A stretch of 64,000 nt of DNA from Algoriphagus sp. TR-M9 (GCF_027594545.1 NZ_CP115160.1:3778501-3842500); one strand, 5' to 3'. Positions 19,032-27,585 are shown, counted from the stretch's first letter. Numbers and translations are program-made. The notes: generated by a model not told the origin, from the sequence alone.

Positions 19032-19224
19032 ATTCACTTAAAAGTAGCCAAAACTTTGATCTAGCCCAAGATTTAACAGAAAAATTCAAGGATTTTTTCA
19101 ATCCTATCAACCTGATTAAAAAGAGGTTATATAATCCCCAAATCGGGGTAATTCAGCCTATATAGAGCGATTTCAAAATGGAATTAAACGCGAATAAAGC
19201 TTAATTCAGAGATTTTGATTTGAA

Positions 19225-19288
19225 AGGTGGGGGAAATTCCCATGAAAAACTGAGAGAATGACCCAGGTGGGGAAAACTCCCATGGAAG
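19225..19288. repeat. Two 24-base direct repeats, 40 bases apart
   Basis: AGGTGGGGGAAATTCCCATG at 19225 and AGGTGGGGAAAACTCCCATG at 19265 differ by a few bases. Each contains TGGG-N7-CCCA, an inverted repeat, so each could bind a dimer. Confidence 0.6.
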
Positions 19289-19487
19289 GCTATTTATTCA
19301 ACACATTTAACGCTAGAAATACCTTGCCACGCCCAGCCTATCAAATAAATTTCAATTTCAATAGGATGTGAGTATCTTATGTCTTTCCCCCTAGAAAATT
19401 TGCGGAAATTCAGACTTGCAAAACTTATTTTCTAAACGGGAAATGACATACGAGCATTAATTTCCTATAACCCAAAATACCCAATCT

Positions 19488-20405
19488 ATGAGAAAATTAT
19501 TGTTAGGCTTTTGGTTGCTAAGCCAAGGCGTTTTAGCCCAAGTCCCAGAAGGAAAACAGGTAGTCAGCTCCCTTTATATCTATGATATGAAAAGTGGAAA
19601 TTCCGAATTAATCTTAAAGGAAAACCGACATTTTGAAGCTCCAAACTGGTCACCAGATGGTAATTTTTTATTGATCAATAGCTCCGGAAAACTGGAAAAA
19701 ATAGGGCTTAAAGGTGAAAAAATAGGCATCCTCAATACTGGCACTGTGCAAAGAGCAAATAATGATCATGGCTATTCCTTTGATGGAAAAACCCTCTTTA
19801 TTTCCAGTGGAAAACCAGACCCAAATGGCGGTGGCTCCTATATATATAAGGTAAATGCAACAGGAGGAACCCCAAAGTTGATCACACCACTTTCCCCTTC
19901 TTATTGGCATGGACTTTCTCCAGATGGAAGATATATCGTGTATTGCGCACCCAGAAATGGCAATTACGACGTGTATAAGATGGATACAAATGGCGGAGAT
20001 GAAATTCGACTGACCGAAGAAGAGGGCCTGGACGATGGTCCAGAGTACTCTCCAGACGGAAAATACATATACTTTAACTCCTATCGCTCGGGGATAATGC
20101 AAATCTGGAGAATGAAACCTGATGGTAGGGAGGCCGAGCAGATGACTTTTGACAAGCACTCGAATTGGTTTGCTCACATCTCCCCAAACAATGATGTGGC
20201 AACAGTCATTACCTACATCGAAGATCAAGAGCAAGCACATCCCTTCGGAAGGCAGGTAAAACTCCGTCTTCTAGACCTTAAGACAAAAGAAATCAAGGAT
20301 TTGACGGAAGAATTCTATGGAGGACAAGGAACCATCAACGTCCCTTCTTGGAACCCTGAGGGAACAAAATTTGCCTATGTACGCTATGAACTGAAAGATG
20401 AATAA
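19488..20405 (+). CDS. Secreted TolB-like beta-propeller protein
   Basis: 305 residues with a signal peptide (cut after about residue 17, VLA-QVP). Repeats of the WD40-like/TolB propeller type are visible: SPDGNFLLI, SPDGRYIVY, SPDGKYIYF, NPEGTKFAY, spaced by roughly 45 residues, so about six blades. Such proteins are periplasmic and often bind other envelope proteins; it lacks the N-terminal domain of true TolB. It stands alone. Ligand unknown. Confidence 0.75.
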   Translation: MRKLLLGFWLLSQGVLAQVPEGKQVVSSLYIYDMKSGNSELILKENRHFEAPNWSPDGNFLLINSSGKLEKIGLKGEKIGILNTGTVQRANNDHGYSFDGKTLFISSGKPDPNGGGSYIYKVNATGGTPKLITPLSPSYWHGLSPDGRYIVYCAPRNGNYDVYKMDTNGGDEIRLTEEEGLDDGPEYSPDGKYIYFNSYRSGIMQIWRMKPDGREAEQMTFDKHSNWFAHISPNNDVATVITYIEDQEQAHPFGRQVKLRLLDLKTKEIKDLTEEFYGGQGTINVPSWNPEGTKFAYVRYELKDE

Positions 20406-20461
20406 GGTGAAAAATCACATAATTCTTCCTTATCCTATGATTTTATAAAATCTAAAGATTC

Positions 20462-21037
20462 TCAATTCTTCTTCACAAAGCCTTCCGTGATCTCATTCAT
20501 CGCCTTGACTTTATATTCAAAATCTCCTTTGAGCGTTTCACGGTAGGCATTTAAGTTATCCAGCAAATCATCCAATTCCTCCGGAAGTACATCTTCCAAT
20601 AATTGCCGAAGTCGCTTGGCAGCTGTAGGTGATTTACCGTTGGTACTGATCGCTACTTTCAGATTGCCTTTGGTGACAATTCCACCCAGGTAGAAATCGC
20701 ATAAATCCGGGGTATCAGCTACATTCACCAATAAAAATCGCTCTTTGGCTTCATCACGGACCTGCCGATTGACAGCCTTGTCATCTGTAGCAGCGATCAC
20801 TACATGCTTAGCACCCAGATACTTCTCATGATACACATCCTCGATCATGGTGACGGTATCGGTAGTTGCGGCCAAGTCAATAAAACTTTGAGAAAACTCC
20901 CTAGAAACCGCAGTGACCTGAGCTTTAGGGCTGGATTTGAGTAAAAATTCAAGTTTCTCAGTGCCCACATTTCCGCCTCCAATCAGGAGTATATTCAGTT
21001 CGTGAACTTTGAGGAAAATGGGATATAAATGGTTCAT
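20462..21037 (-). CDS. Siroheme synthase, Met8p/CysG N-terminal type
   Basis: Oxidises precorrin-2 with NAD to sirohydrochlorin and, in Met8p-like enzymes, also inserts iron. 191 residues; Rossmann loop LLIGGGNVGTEKLEFLL near residue 18, ATDDKAVNRQV near 88, and the Met8-type ISTNGKSPTAAKRLRQLLED near 130-150. The methyltransferase half of CysG is a separate gene next door (cobA). Last gene of the sulfur operon, after a 127-base spacer full of repeats. Confidence 0.88.
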   Translation of the reverse strand: MNHLYPIFLKVHELNILLIGGGNVGTEKLEFLLKSSPKAQVTAVSREFSQSFIDLAATTDTVTMIEDVYHEKYLGAKHVVIAATDDKAVNRQVRDEAKERFLLVNVADTPDLCDFYLGGIVTKGNLKVAISTNGKSPTAAKRLRQLLEDVLPEELDDLLDNLNAYRETLKGDFEYKVKAMNEITEGFVKKN

Positions 21038-21060
21038 GTGATTTAGGATAACCTTTGAGG

Positions 21061-21099
21061 TGTCATTTCGAGCGAGGAACGAGTGAGAAATCTCCTCGA
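21061..21099. repeat. Dispersed Bacteroidota-type intergenic repeat
   Basis: Starts TGTCATTTCGAGCGAGGAAC and ends near TCTCCTCGAA; TTCGAG and CTCGAA form the arms. Copies of this kind are common between genes across the phylum (recalled, not searched). Confidence 0.5.
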
Positions 21100-21142
21100 A
21101 GGTTTAAAATCTTTTAGACACCGTACACTATTTTAATAACAA

Positions 21143-21173
21143 AACCTTCGAGGTTTTAAAAACCTCAAAGGTT
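21143..21173. repeat. Palindromic repeat, AACCTTCGAGG family
   Basis: 14-base arms AACCTTCGAGGTTT and AAACCTCAAAGGTT with one mismatch and a 3-base loop. The right arm contains the cobA stop codon (21165-21167) and its last codons. Related copies at 28187 and 29989. Confidence 0.7.
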
Positions 21174-21935
21174 ATACTTCACCGCTTCTCGGTAAACTTC
21201 GGCTAATTTAATGCTTTCGCGGACAACATCACCGATGATGATTATCGCCGGAGCTTCTACCTTGTTTTCAAAAGCTTTGTCCTCGATATCATGGATAAAA
21301 CCAGCGGTGATCTTTTCATCTCTAGTAGTACCGCTTTGGATAATCGCGATGGGCAAGTCCTGTTGGCCAAACTTCCTATAAACTGAAGCTATTTCAGCCA
21401 ATTTCTTCGTTCCCATCAAGACCACCACGGTAGCCGTTGACTGGGCAGCAAGAGCCAAGTCTTTGGAAAGTTCTCCCGCTGAAGTAGTACCAGTAACTAC
21501 CCAAAAACTCTCGGAAACACCGCGCTTGGTCACTGGAACTCCTGCAGCTGCAGGAACAGCAATCGCTGAAGTAATTCCTGGAATCACCTCAGTTGAGATT
21601 CCAAAAGTCTCTATGTAATCCACTTCCTCGGCACCTCTTCCAAAAACAAAAGGATCTCCCCCTTTCAGACGGACTACATGTCCATGCTTTTTAGCCAGGC
21701 TGACGCAAAGCTGATTGGTATCTTCCTGTGGTAAGGAATGTTTTCCCACTCGCTTACCCACAAAGATTTTCAGCGCAGATGCTGGTGCGTGATCCAATAA
21801 AACAGGATCGATCAGCGCATCATATAACACCACATCGGCTTTGTTCAATGCCAAAACAGCTTTCAAGGTGATCAACTCGGGATCTCCAGGGCCTGCGCCA
21901 ACAAGTGTTACTTTGGGTTGAATTACGGTCTTCAT
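21165..21935 (-). CDS. cobA: Uroporphyrinogen-III C-methyltransferase
   Basis: SAM-dependent double methylation of uroporphyrinogen III to precorrin-2, the entry to siroheme needed by sulfite reductase. 256 residues; GAGPGDPELITLKA at the N-terminus, LKGGDPFVFGRGAEE near 93 and GITSAIAVPAAAGVPVTKRG near 125 are family signatures. 4-base overlap with the sulfite reductase gene upstream. The stop codon lies inside a palindromic repeat, so the last residues (YNL) are encoded by it. Confidence 0.95.
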   Translation of the reverse strand: MKTVIQPKVTLVGAGPGDPELITLKAVLALNKADVVLYDALIDPVLLDHAPASALKIFVGKRVGKHSLPQEDTNQLCVSLAKKHGHVVRLKGGDPFVFGRGAEEVDYIETFGISTEVIPGITSAIAVPAAAGVPVTKRGVSESFWVVTGTTSAGELSKDLALAAQSTATVVVLMGTKKLAEIASVYRKFGQQDLPIAIIQSGTTRDEKITAGFIHDIEDKAFENKVEAPAIIIIGDVVRESIKLAEVYREAVKYNL

Positions 21936-24031
21936 GCAGTCACCTCTTCCTCTCGGTAGCTTTTCAGCAATCCATATATTTCCAATGCCTGTGCAGCATA
22001 CGCGTTTGCAAATTCTTCAGTAGGCTCGTTCTGATTGATCTGGTAGATTTTCTCAGCGAAAGTCCCACCTAGATTGATTTTGCCACTTTCTACAAATACC
22101 TCATCAAACTGCTTGATGATATTTGCATAAGAATTAGTGCTCACACTTTCACTAAGCAAAATCGCTTTGGCAGCATTGATCAAGCCTGCGTAATGGTGAT
22201 AAATACTATCAGACCAGCGTCCTTCTTCGAGGCATTTCTGTGCGATATCGATTTTTTCTTTGGCTTCCAAAAGCAAGGTAGCTACCAAATCAAGAACTAC
22301 ACCGGCACACTCACCCACGCCCACGGCAATCTTATACTCCTCAGTATTTCCCCAGTCCACATAGTCCGACGGAGTTACTGTAGAAGCATCTCCAAGTTCT
22401 TTCAGCAATTCATAGAAATAGATTTGACCTTTCTCATCGTAATAGCTCAAGAAATCCTGACCATTTGCATTTGCCTCAAAATCATCCAGCAAAATCCGCA
22501 ATGCCTGAGGGCCTCTTTTACTTGGGATTTTGGTCACTTTATCTGCAAAACGCCCGTTCCCGTCACCTTTATTTCCCCCTCCAAGCAAAACCTGAAGTGC
22601 TGGAATTACTACTTTGCCAGCTTTCATGGACATGCCCTGAAAACCTATGTGAGCCATATTATGCTGACCACAAGCGTTCATGCAGCCTGAGATCTTGATG
22701 ACCAAATCCTGGTTTTTCAGGTATTGTGGATATTCGGCAAGAATCACTTTCTCTAATTCCGCAGCAATTCCCGTAGAACTTGCAATTCCTAAATTACAGG
22801 TGTCAGTTCCTGGGCAAGCAGTAATATCTCCAAGGGTATTATAACCCGCTGAAGCCAATCCGATTTCTTTCAATTCCTTGTAGAAATAAGGAACCAAATC
22901 CTCCCGTACATCACGGATCAGGAAGTTTTGACGAAGGGTGAAACGCACTTCAGCACTAGCGTACTTCTCTACCAAATCAGCCAATTTTCTAGCTTGGTCA
23001 GTATAGAAATCCCCCAAAGGAACTCTTACTCCTACAGATACAAACCCTTTTTGTTTTTGAGGCAAAATATTGGTGAGTTTGAAGTGCTCAAAGTCCAACC
23101 CAAGCTCTTCTTCTACCGTCGCAGATGGAGCATCTGGAAGCTTTTGCGCAGCATCATAAGACTCATGATCTATAGGATAAGACTTAAATGGAAGTGCTTT
23201 TTTCTCATTTTCCACCAATTCCAGGAATGCCTCCAGACCAATATCCTTGATCAGGAACTTCATTCTGGCTTTCATTCTTTTTGCCCGCTCACCATGTCTG
23301 TCAAAAATCCGGATCACCGCTTCTGCAAATGGAATAATCTGATCTGCTTCCACAAATTCCGAGAATACATCCGCATGCCTTGGCTGGGAACCAAGACCTC
23401 CACCAAGCATGACTTTAAAGCCACGAACTTCTTTGCCATCGACTTTTTTAACTTTTGGGATAAAACCTAAATCGTGCAGGTAACTCAAGCCTGTATCCTC
23501 ATCTGACGAAGAAAAGGAAATCTTGAATTTTCTTCCCATCTCCTGAGAGATCGGGTTTCTCAAAAAGTATTTGAAAACCGCATCTGCATAAGGAGTCACA
23601 TCAAAGGGCTCATTGGCATCGATCCCTGCAGTTTCTGAGGCTGTGACGTTTCTCACGGTATTCCCGCAAGCTTCACGAATAGTGACATCGTCCCGTTCCA
23701 GTTCTGCCCAAAGCTCAGGCGTACGGTCCAAACTCACGTAGTGAATCTGAATATCCTGACGGGTGGTGATATGCAGTCTTCCGGTAGAATATTCATCAGA
23801 TACCTTGCAGATCCTGCGCAACTGATCGGAAGAAACACGACCATAAGGCAACTTGATCCGGATCATCTGCACACCTGGCTGACGCTGTCCGTAAATACCA
23901 CGTGCCAGACGTAGGCTACGGAATTTTTCCTCGTCAATATTTCCACCGTTGAAAAGCGCAATTTTCTTTTCCAGGTCGATGATATCTTGTTCTACAATAT
24001 TGTTTTCAAGTTCTGTTCTAAAACTTTGCAT
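21932..24031 (-). CDS. Siroheme sulfite/nitrite reductase with C-terminal HEPN-like domain
   Basis: Six-electron reduction of sulfite to sulfide. Two ferredoxin-like half-domains alternate with two siroheme/iron-sulfur domains; TGRLHITTRQDIQIHYV is in the first. The four [4Fe-4S]-siroheme cysteines are in ACPGTDTC (about residues 406 and 412) and SGCMNACGQH (about 450 and 454). About 150 residues follow the normal end near 545; they include LEEGRWSDSIYHHYAG and AAKAILL, with Arg-x6-His, like a HEPN helical domain. Context with cysHDN and siroheme genes favours sulfite over nitrite. The role of the extra domain is unknown. Confidence 0.9.
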   Translation of the reverse strand: MQSFRTELENNIVEQDIIDLEKKIALFNGGNIDEEKFRSLRLARGIYGQRQPGVQMIRIKLPYGRVSSDQLRRICKVSDEYSTGRLHITTRQDIQIHYVSLDRTPELWAELERDDVTIREACGNTVRNVTASETAGIDANEPFDVTPYADAVFKYFLRNPISQEMGRKFKISFSSSDEDTGLSYLHDLGFIPKVKKVDGKEVRGFKVMLGGGLGSQPRHADVFSEFVEADQIIPFAEAVIRIFDRHGERAKRMKARMKFLIKDIGLEAFLELVENEKKALPFKSYPIDHESYDAAQKLPDAPSATVEEELGLDFEHFKLTNILPQKQKGFVSVGVRVPLGDFYTDQARKLADLVEKYASAEVRFTLRQNFLIRDVREDLVPYFYKELKEIGLASAGYNTLGDITACPGTDTCNLGIASSTGIAAELEKVILAEYPQYLKNQDLVIKISGCMNACGQHNMAHIGFQGMSMKAGKVVIPALQVLLGGGNKGDGNGRFADKVTKIPSKRGPQALRILLDDFEANANGQDFLSYYDEKGQIYFYELLKELGDASTVTPSDYVDWGNTEEYKIAVGVGECAGVVLDLVATLLLEAKEKIDIAQKCLEEGRWSDSIYHHYAGLINAAKAILLSESVSTNSYANIIKQFDEVFVESGKINLGGTFAEKIYQINQNEPTEEFANAYAAQALEIYGLLKSYREEEVTA

Positions 24032-24072
24032 GGCTGTTATAGGTTTTTGTTCGGATGGAAAGTGAGTAGATT

Positions 24073-24112
24073 GTTACCCTGAGCGTCCCGATGACTATCG
24101 AGATCGAAGGGT
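24073..24112. repeat. Dispersed Bacteroidota-type intergenic repeat
   Basis: Begins GTTACCCTGAGCGTCCCGAT and ends GATCGAAGGGTTT, with ACCCT and AGGGT as arms. Lies between the sulfite reductase gene and cysN. Similar elements are widespread in the phylum (recalled, not searched). Confidence 0.5.
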
Positions 24113-24116
24113 TTAA

Positions 24117-25373
24117 TTATTCTATAAATCCAACCGAAACGGTATCATACTCTGCTTCATCGATTAGGATAAAGCTTCCATTTGACTTATTAGTCTTATA
24201 AGGATCAAAATGAATGGGCTTACTCAAGCGGAAATGAACCCGCCCAATGTCATTTAATTTTAAGGAATGAGCATCTTCTGCTCCTGTGAAATCCGTGTGA
24301 ATTCTGGACTCTATTTGATCTACTTTTGCCAAGACACGATTTACTCCGTGCTGCAAAATATACTTCTTGCCTACGGTCAAAGCCTTGTTGTTCACCTGAC
24401 AAATGGTGGCGGAAATTTGCTTTTCACTGGCTGGCAATTCCCCACTCTTCACCAACATATCTCCTCGGCTGAGATCTACTTCTGTTTCTAGGGTAATGGC
24501 GATTGAACTGCCCGGAGCAGCTTCCTGAATCTCCTGATCGAAATAGTGTATGCTTTTGATTTTGGAAGTATTCAATGAGGGCAAAAGCGTTACTTCATCA
24601 CCTACTTTCAGGTTTCCTCCATATAGCATTCCTGAAAAACCCCTGAAGTCATGCCAGGCTTCCGTCTTCGGTCGGATGACATATTGCACGGGGAATCTCG
24701 CCACAGAACTTGGTTCCAAATCCGCTGGCTCCAGCACTTCTAGGTGATCTAAAAGTGTATTTCCCACATACCAAGGCATCTCTTCTGACTTTCTGGCGAT
24801 ATTTTCACCTTTCAGCGCCGAAACCGGAATAAAGGTAATCTGGTCCTCAGAGAAATCTGATTTGGCTACCAAAGCATCAAAATCAGCTTTGATCTTCAAG
24901 TACACTTCCTCATCATAATCCACCAAATCCATCTTGTTGATCGCAACGACCACATGGCTGATTCGAAGGAGATTTGCGATAAAGAAATGGCGATAAGTCT
25001 GCTCGATCACGCCTTTTCTGGCATCAATCAAAATGATCGCAACCTGCGAGGTAGAAGCTCCGGTCACCATGTTTCTCGTGTACTCTACATGTCCAGGAGT
25101 ATCCGCTACGATGAAATTGGTCTTGGCAGTATTGAAATAAATATGCGCTACGTCAATAGTAATTCCCTGCTCACGCTCGGCTACCAAGCCGTCAGTGGCC
25201 AAAGAGAAATCCAGGTAATCGTACCCGCGTTGCTTGGAACTGCGCTCGATTGCTTCGATTTTATCCGTGGTAAGTGATTTAGTATCGTAAAGTAACCGCC
25301 CGATCAGCGTGCTCTTGCCATCATCCACAGAGCCGGCAGTAGCGATTTTTATCAATTTTCTATTTTCAGACAT
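24117..25373 (-). CDS. cysN: Sulfate adenylyltransferase GTPase subunit
   Basis: With CysD makes APS from sulfate and ATP, driven by GTP hydrolysis. EF-Tu-like GTPase: P-loop GSVDDGKSTLIGRLLYD (residues 14-30), DTPGH near 91, NKMD near 146. 418 residues means no fused APS kinase domain. Operon position between cysD and the sulfite reductase gene. Confidence 0.95.
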   Translation of the reverse strand: MSENRKLIKIATAGSVDDGKSTLIGRLLYDTKSLTTDKIEAIERSSKQRGYDYLDFSLATDGLVAEREQGITIDVAHIYFNTAKTNFIVADTPGHVEYTRNMVTGASTSQVAIILIDARKGVIEQTYRHFFIANLLRISHVVVAINKMDLVDYDEEVYLKIKADFDALVAKSDFSEDQITFIPVSALKGENIARKSEEMPWYVGNTLLDHLEVLEPADLEPSSVARFPVQYVIRPKTEAWHDFRGFSGMLYGGNLKVGDEVTLLPSLNTSKIKSIHYFDQEIQEAAPGSSIAITLETEVDLSRGDMLVKSGELPASEKQISATICQVNNKALTVGKKYILQHGVNRVLAKVDQIESRIHTDFTGAEDAHSLKLNDIGRVHFRLSKPIHFDPYKTNKSNGSFILIDEAEYDTVSVGFIE

Positions 25374-25398
25374 GTTGTTTCTAGTTTTCAGTTGTCCT

Positions 25399-25482
25399 GC
25401 TTCTCCAGAAGCTGGACTTGTCTTGACTCTGATATTGAGAGCTTTAAGTTTGATTAATGCTGCTTCTGGAGAAGCAGCATAA
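25399..25482. repeat. Two oppositely oriented copies of a short palindrome
   Basis: GCTTCTCCAGAAGC at 25399-25412 and, inverted, GCTTCTGGAGAAGC within 25459-25482. The second copy extends to perfect 11-base arms (ATGCTGCTTCT / AGAAGCAGCAT, loop GG). Could fold in the cysD-cysN transcript. Confidence 0.6.
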
Positions 25483-25502
25483 CGACATGGTTGCCGAGTC
25501 TA

Positions 25503-25537
25503 CTTTGTACTTTGTACTTGAGACCTTGTACACTTTC
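25503..25537. repeat. Seven-base periodic tract at the cysD stop
   Basis: Heptads TACTTTG, TACTTTG, TACTTGA, GACCTTG, TACACTT run up to the last base of the cysD stop codon. Confidence 0.7.
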
Positions 25538-26436
25538 TAGAAGTAACCTACTTTCTTTCTCGTTTCCATCGCCGCTTCGGATCGCTTGTCATCGATTCTG
25601 GCACCTCGCTCTGAAATAGTCGATTGACGAATCTCACCCACTACGTCTTCGAGCGAAACAGCCTCAGAAAGCACTGCGGCAGTACAAGTCATATCCCCTA
25701 CCGTTCTGAATCGTACCATTCTCACTTCCACCTCTTCGTGTGCCTCTCGGTACACATGCTCATTGGCAGTCCAGATCATGCCGTCACGGAAGAAAACCTC
25801 CCGCTCATGCGCAAAGTAGATCGATGGAATCTCAATATTTTCAGTTTTGATATACTCCCAAACGTCCAATTCAGTCCAGTTGGAAATCGGAAAACAACGT
25901 ACATTCTGTCCATTATGGATTTTACCATTCAGCATATCAAAAAGCTCCGGACGCTGATTTTTTTCATCCCACTGACCAAAGTCATCTCTAACGGAGAAAA
26001 CCCGTTCTTTAGCCCTGGCTTTTTCCTCATCCCTTCTCGCACCACCTATACAAGCATCGAATTTGAATTCTTCGATGGCATCCAGAAGCGTGGTAGTCTG
26101 AAGAGAGTTTCTACTGGAATATCTGCCACGCTCTTCACGCACTTTCCCCTGATCTATGGAATCCTGCACATTGCGTACGATCAATTCCAAACCAAGCTCT
26201 TCTACCAATTTATCCCGAAACTCGATGGTCTCAGGGAAATTATGCCCTGTGTCCACGTGCAATAAAGGAAAAGGAATTTTCGCAGGATAAAATGCCTTTT
26301 GAGCCAATCTCACCAGTGTGATGGAATCTTTTCCTCCGGAAAAAAGCAAAACCGGACGCTCAAACTGCGCCGCCACCTCACGGATGATGTGGATCGATTC
26401 TGCTTCCTTAGGATTAGGTGTTAATAGGTTGTTCAT
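25537..26436 (-). CDS. cysD: Sulfate adenylyltransferase catalytic subunit
   Basis: Catalytic partner of CysN in APS formation. ATP-pyrophosphatase loop LFSGGKDSITLVRLA (about residues 31-45), family motif ACIGGARRDEEKARAKER (about 130-147) and the closing KRSEAAMETRKKVGYF are all present. 299 residues, standard. Separated from cysN by 163 bases with repeats but no promoter or terminator that I can read. Confidence 0.95.
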   Translation of the reverse strand: MNNLLTPNPKEAESIHIIREVAAQFERPVLLFSGGKDSITLVRLAQKAFYPAKIPFPLLHVDTGHNFPETIEFRDKLVEELGLELIVRNVQDSIDQGKVREERGRYSSRNSLQTTTLLDAIEEFKFDACIGGARRDEEKARAKERVFSVRDDFGQWDEKNQRPELFDMLNGKIHNGQNVRCFPISNWTELDVWEYIKTENIEIPSIYFAHEREVFFRDGMIWTANEHVYREAHEEVEVRMVRFRTVGDMTCTAAVLSEAVSLEDVVGEIRQSTISERGARIDDKRSEAAMETRKKVGYF

Positions 26437-26469
26437 TTCCTTACTGTTTATGTCTTCTGTGTGACTTCA

Positions 26470-26545
26470 TTATTCGCTATTCGGTATTCATCATTCTTAA
26501 TTAATCTTTTAATATCGAATGAAAAATGATGAATAATGAATGTTG
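26470..26545. repeat. Heptad tracts forming an inverted repeat upstream of cysD
   Basis: TTATTCG, CTATTCG, GTATTCA, TCATTCT (26470-26497) and AATGATG, AATAATG, AATGTTG (26525-26545). TATTCATCATT and AATGATGAATA are perfect 11-base arms that could pair. Confidence 0.6.
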
Positions 26546-26548
26546 AAG

Positions 26549-26611
26549 TTCTAATGTCTTATGTCTAAAATCTTATGTCTTGAATCTTGATTCTAAAATC
26601 TTGCGTCTCAC
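26549..26611. repeat. Nine heptads ending in the cysH stop
   Basis: Nine consecutive seven-base units, all with TCT at positions 2-4 (TTCTAAT, GTCTTAT, GTCTAAA, ATCTTAT, GTCTTGA and so on). The last unit contains the cysH stop codon (26608-26610). Confidence 0.75.
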
Positions 26612-27312
26612 TTAGCGTGTAAGCCACACTCCTTTTTCGAATCTTCCCACCACCATCTTCCGGCTCTTGCATCTTCACCTTCCATAATCGCCCGTGTACA
26701 AGGCGCGCAGCCTATGCTGATAAAACCCTTGTCGTGAAGTGGGTTATATGGAATATTCTTTTCGTTTATATAATTGATCATGTCTTCAAATGTCCAATCC
26801 AATAAGGGATTGAACTTCAGAATCTGATTTCCTTCATCCCATTCGATGCGTTTCATTCCTGATCTATTGGCTGATTGCTCGGCACGAAGTCCGGTGATCC
26901 AGACATCATTTCCCGCCAAGGCTCTTTTTAAAGGCTCTACCTTGCGGACAAAACAGCAGGACTTGCGGTTTTCAACCGAGTCATAAAAACCATTGATACC
27001 AATTTCAGATACCAGCTTTTCAACAGAATCGGTATTGGGATAATAAACTTTGATATTTTGCTTGTACTTGGCTTCGGTTCTGGAAAGCAGATCCAAGGTC
27101 TCCGGAAACAATCTCCCCGTATCCAGGGAAAAGATGGAGATCGGCAGATGTGCTTCTGCGATCAATTGCGTGATCACCTGATCTTCCTGACCCAGAGAAG
27201 TAGAGAAAGTGACTTTGCCCGGAAATAAATCCGCGATCAAGGCCAATCCTTCCTGTGCACTCAGTTCACTCAACTGAGCCTCTAACTCATGCATATTCTT
27301 TTCGAGTGTCAT
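26608..27312 (-). CDS. cysH: Adenylyl-sulfate (APS) reductase, CysH family
   Basis: Reduces APS to sulfite with thioredoxin. PP-loop region TFSTSLGQEDQV (about residue 35). The cysteine set KSCCFVRKVEP (about 120) and CAPCTR (about 205) is the [4Fe-4S] signature of APS-type reductases, and the catalytic Cys is in ECGLH at the C-terminus. This type does not need APS kinase, and none is present. ATG at 27312 overlaps the upstream gene by 26 bases; ATG at 27294 would overlap by 8 and is an equal candidate. Confidence 0.93.
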   Translation of the reverse strand: MTLEKNMHELEAQLSELSAQEGLALIADLFPGKVTFSTSLGQEDQVITQLIAEAHLPISIFSLDTGRLFPETLDLLSRTEAKYKQNIKVYYPNTDSVEKLVSEIGINGFYDSVENRKSCCFVRKVEPLKRALAGNDVWITGLRAEQSANRSGMKRIEWDEGNQILKFNPLLDWTFEDMINYINEKNIPYNPLHDKGFISIGCAPCTRAIMEGEDARAGRWWWEDSKKECGLHAK

Positions 27313-27559
27313 CTTCTTTTACTTTAGGTACAGATTCCCAGATTCTCTCATGGAAATAAAACAGGATGATTTTGGAAAAAACTTCCACAGATCCTATGGA
27401 GATCGCCATGACCAATTCTCCGGTCACGAAGTAGGATATAATCATGGTGTCAATAGTCCCCACGATTCTCCAAGAGATCGACTTGAGCAAGCTCTTCGTA
27501 TTGCTATCCTTTCCAGGCTTACTGGCAAACAGCTTTTTGAGTGGTTGGTCTAAAATCAT
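27287..27559 (-). CDS. DUF2061 membrane protein
   Basis: First gene of the sulfur operon. About 90 residues with the DUF2061 pattern SLLKSISWRIVGTIDTMIISYFV and two hydrophobic helices, ending with a charged tail (FYFHERIWE). Function not established; its frequent place in cys operons suggests a role in sulfate uptake or membrane support, which is inference. I use ATG 27559, because an upstream GTG (27586) lies inside the -7 promoter element. Confidence 0.85.
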   Translation of the reverse strand: MILDQPLKKLFASKPGKDSNTKSLLKSISWRIVGTIDTMIISYFVTGELVMAISIGSVEVFSKIILFYFHERIWESVPKVKEDDTRKEYA

Positions 27560-27585
27560 ACTAGGTTTATTACGAGCGTAAAGCA

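Larger units (their letters stand above)
18938..19487. other. 550-base AT-rich divergent intergenic region
   Basis: Between mraZ (minus) and the TolB-like gene (plus). It holds the dcw promoter and MraZ boxes at the left, a pair of 24-base direct repeats at 19225-19288, and otherwise AT-rich sequence in which I see no gene. No TAnnTTTG was found for the plus-strand gene. Confidence 0.7.

Noticed and set aside
25624..26265. Antisense frame of 213 codons within cysD
   Set aside because: Fully inside a conserved gene, with no signals of its own.
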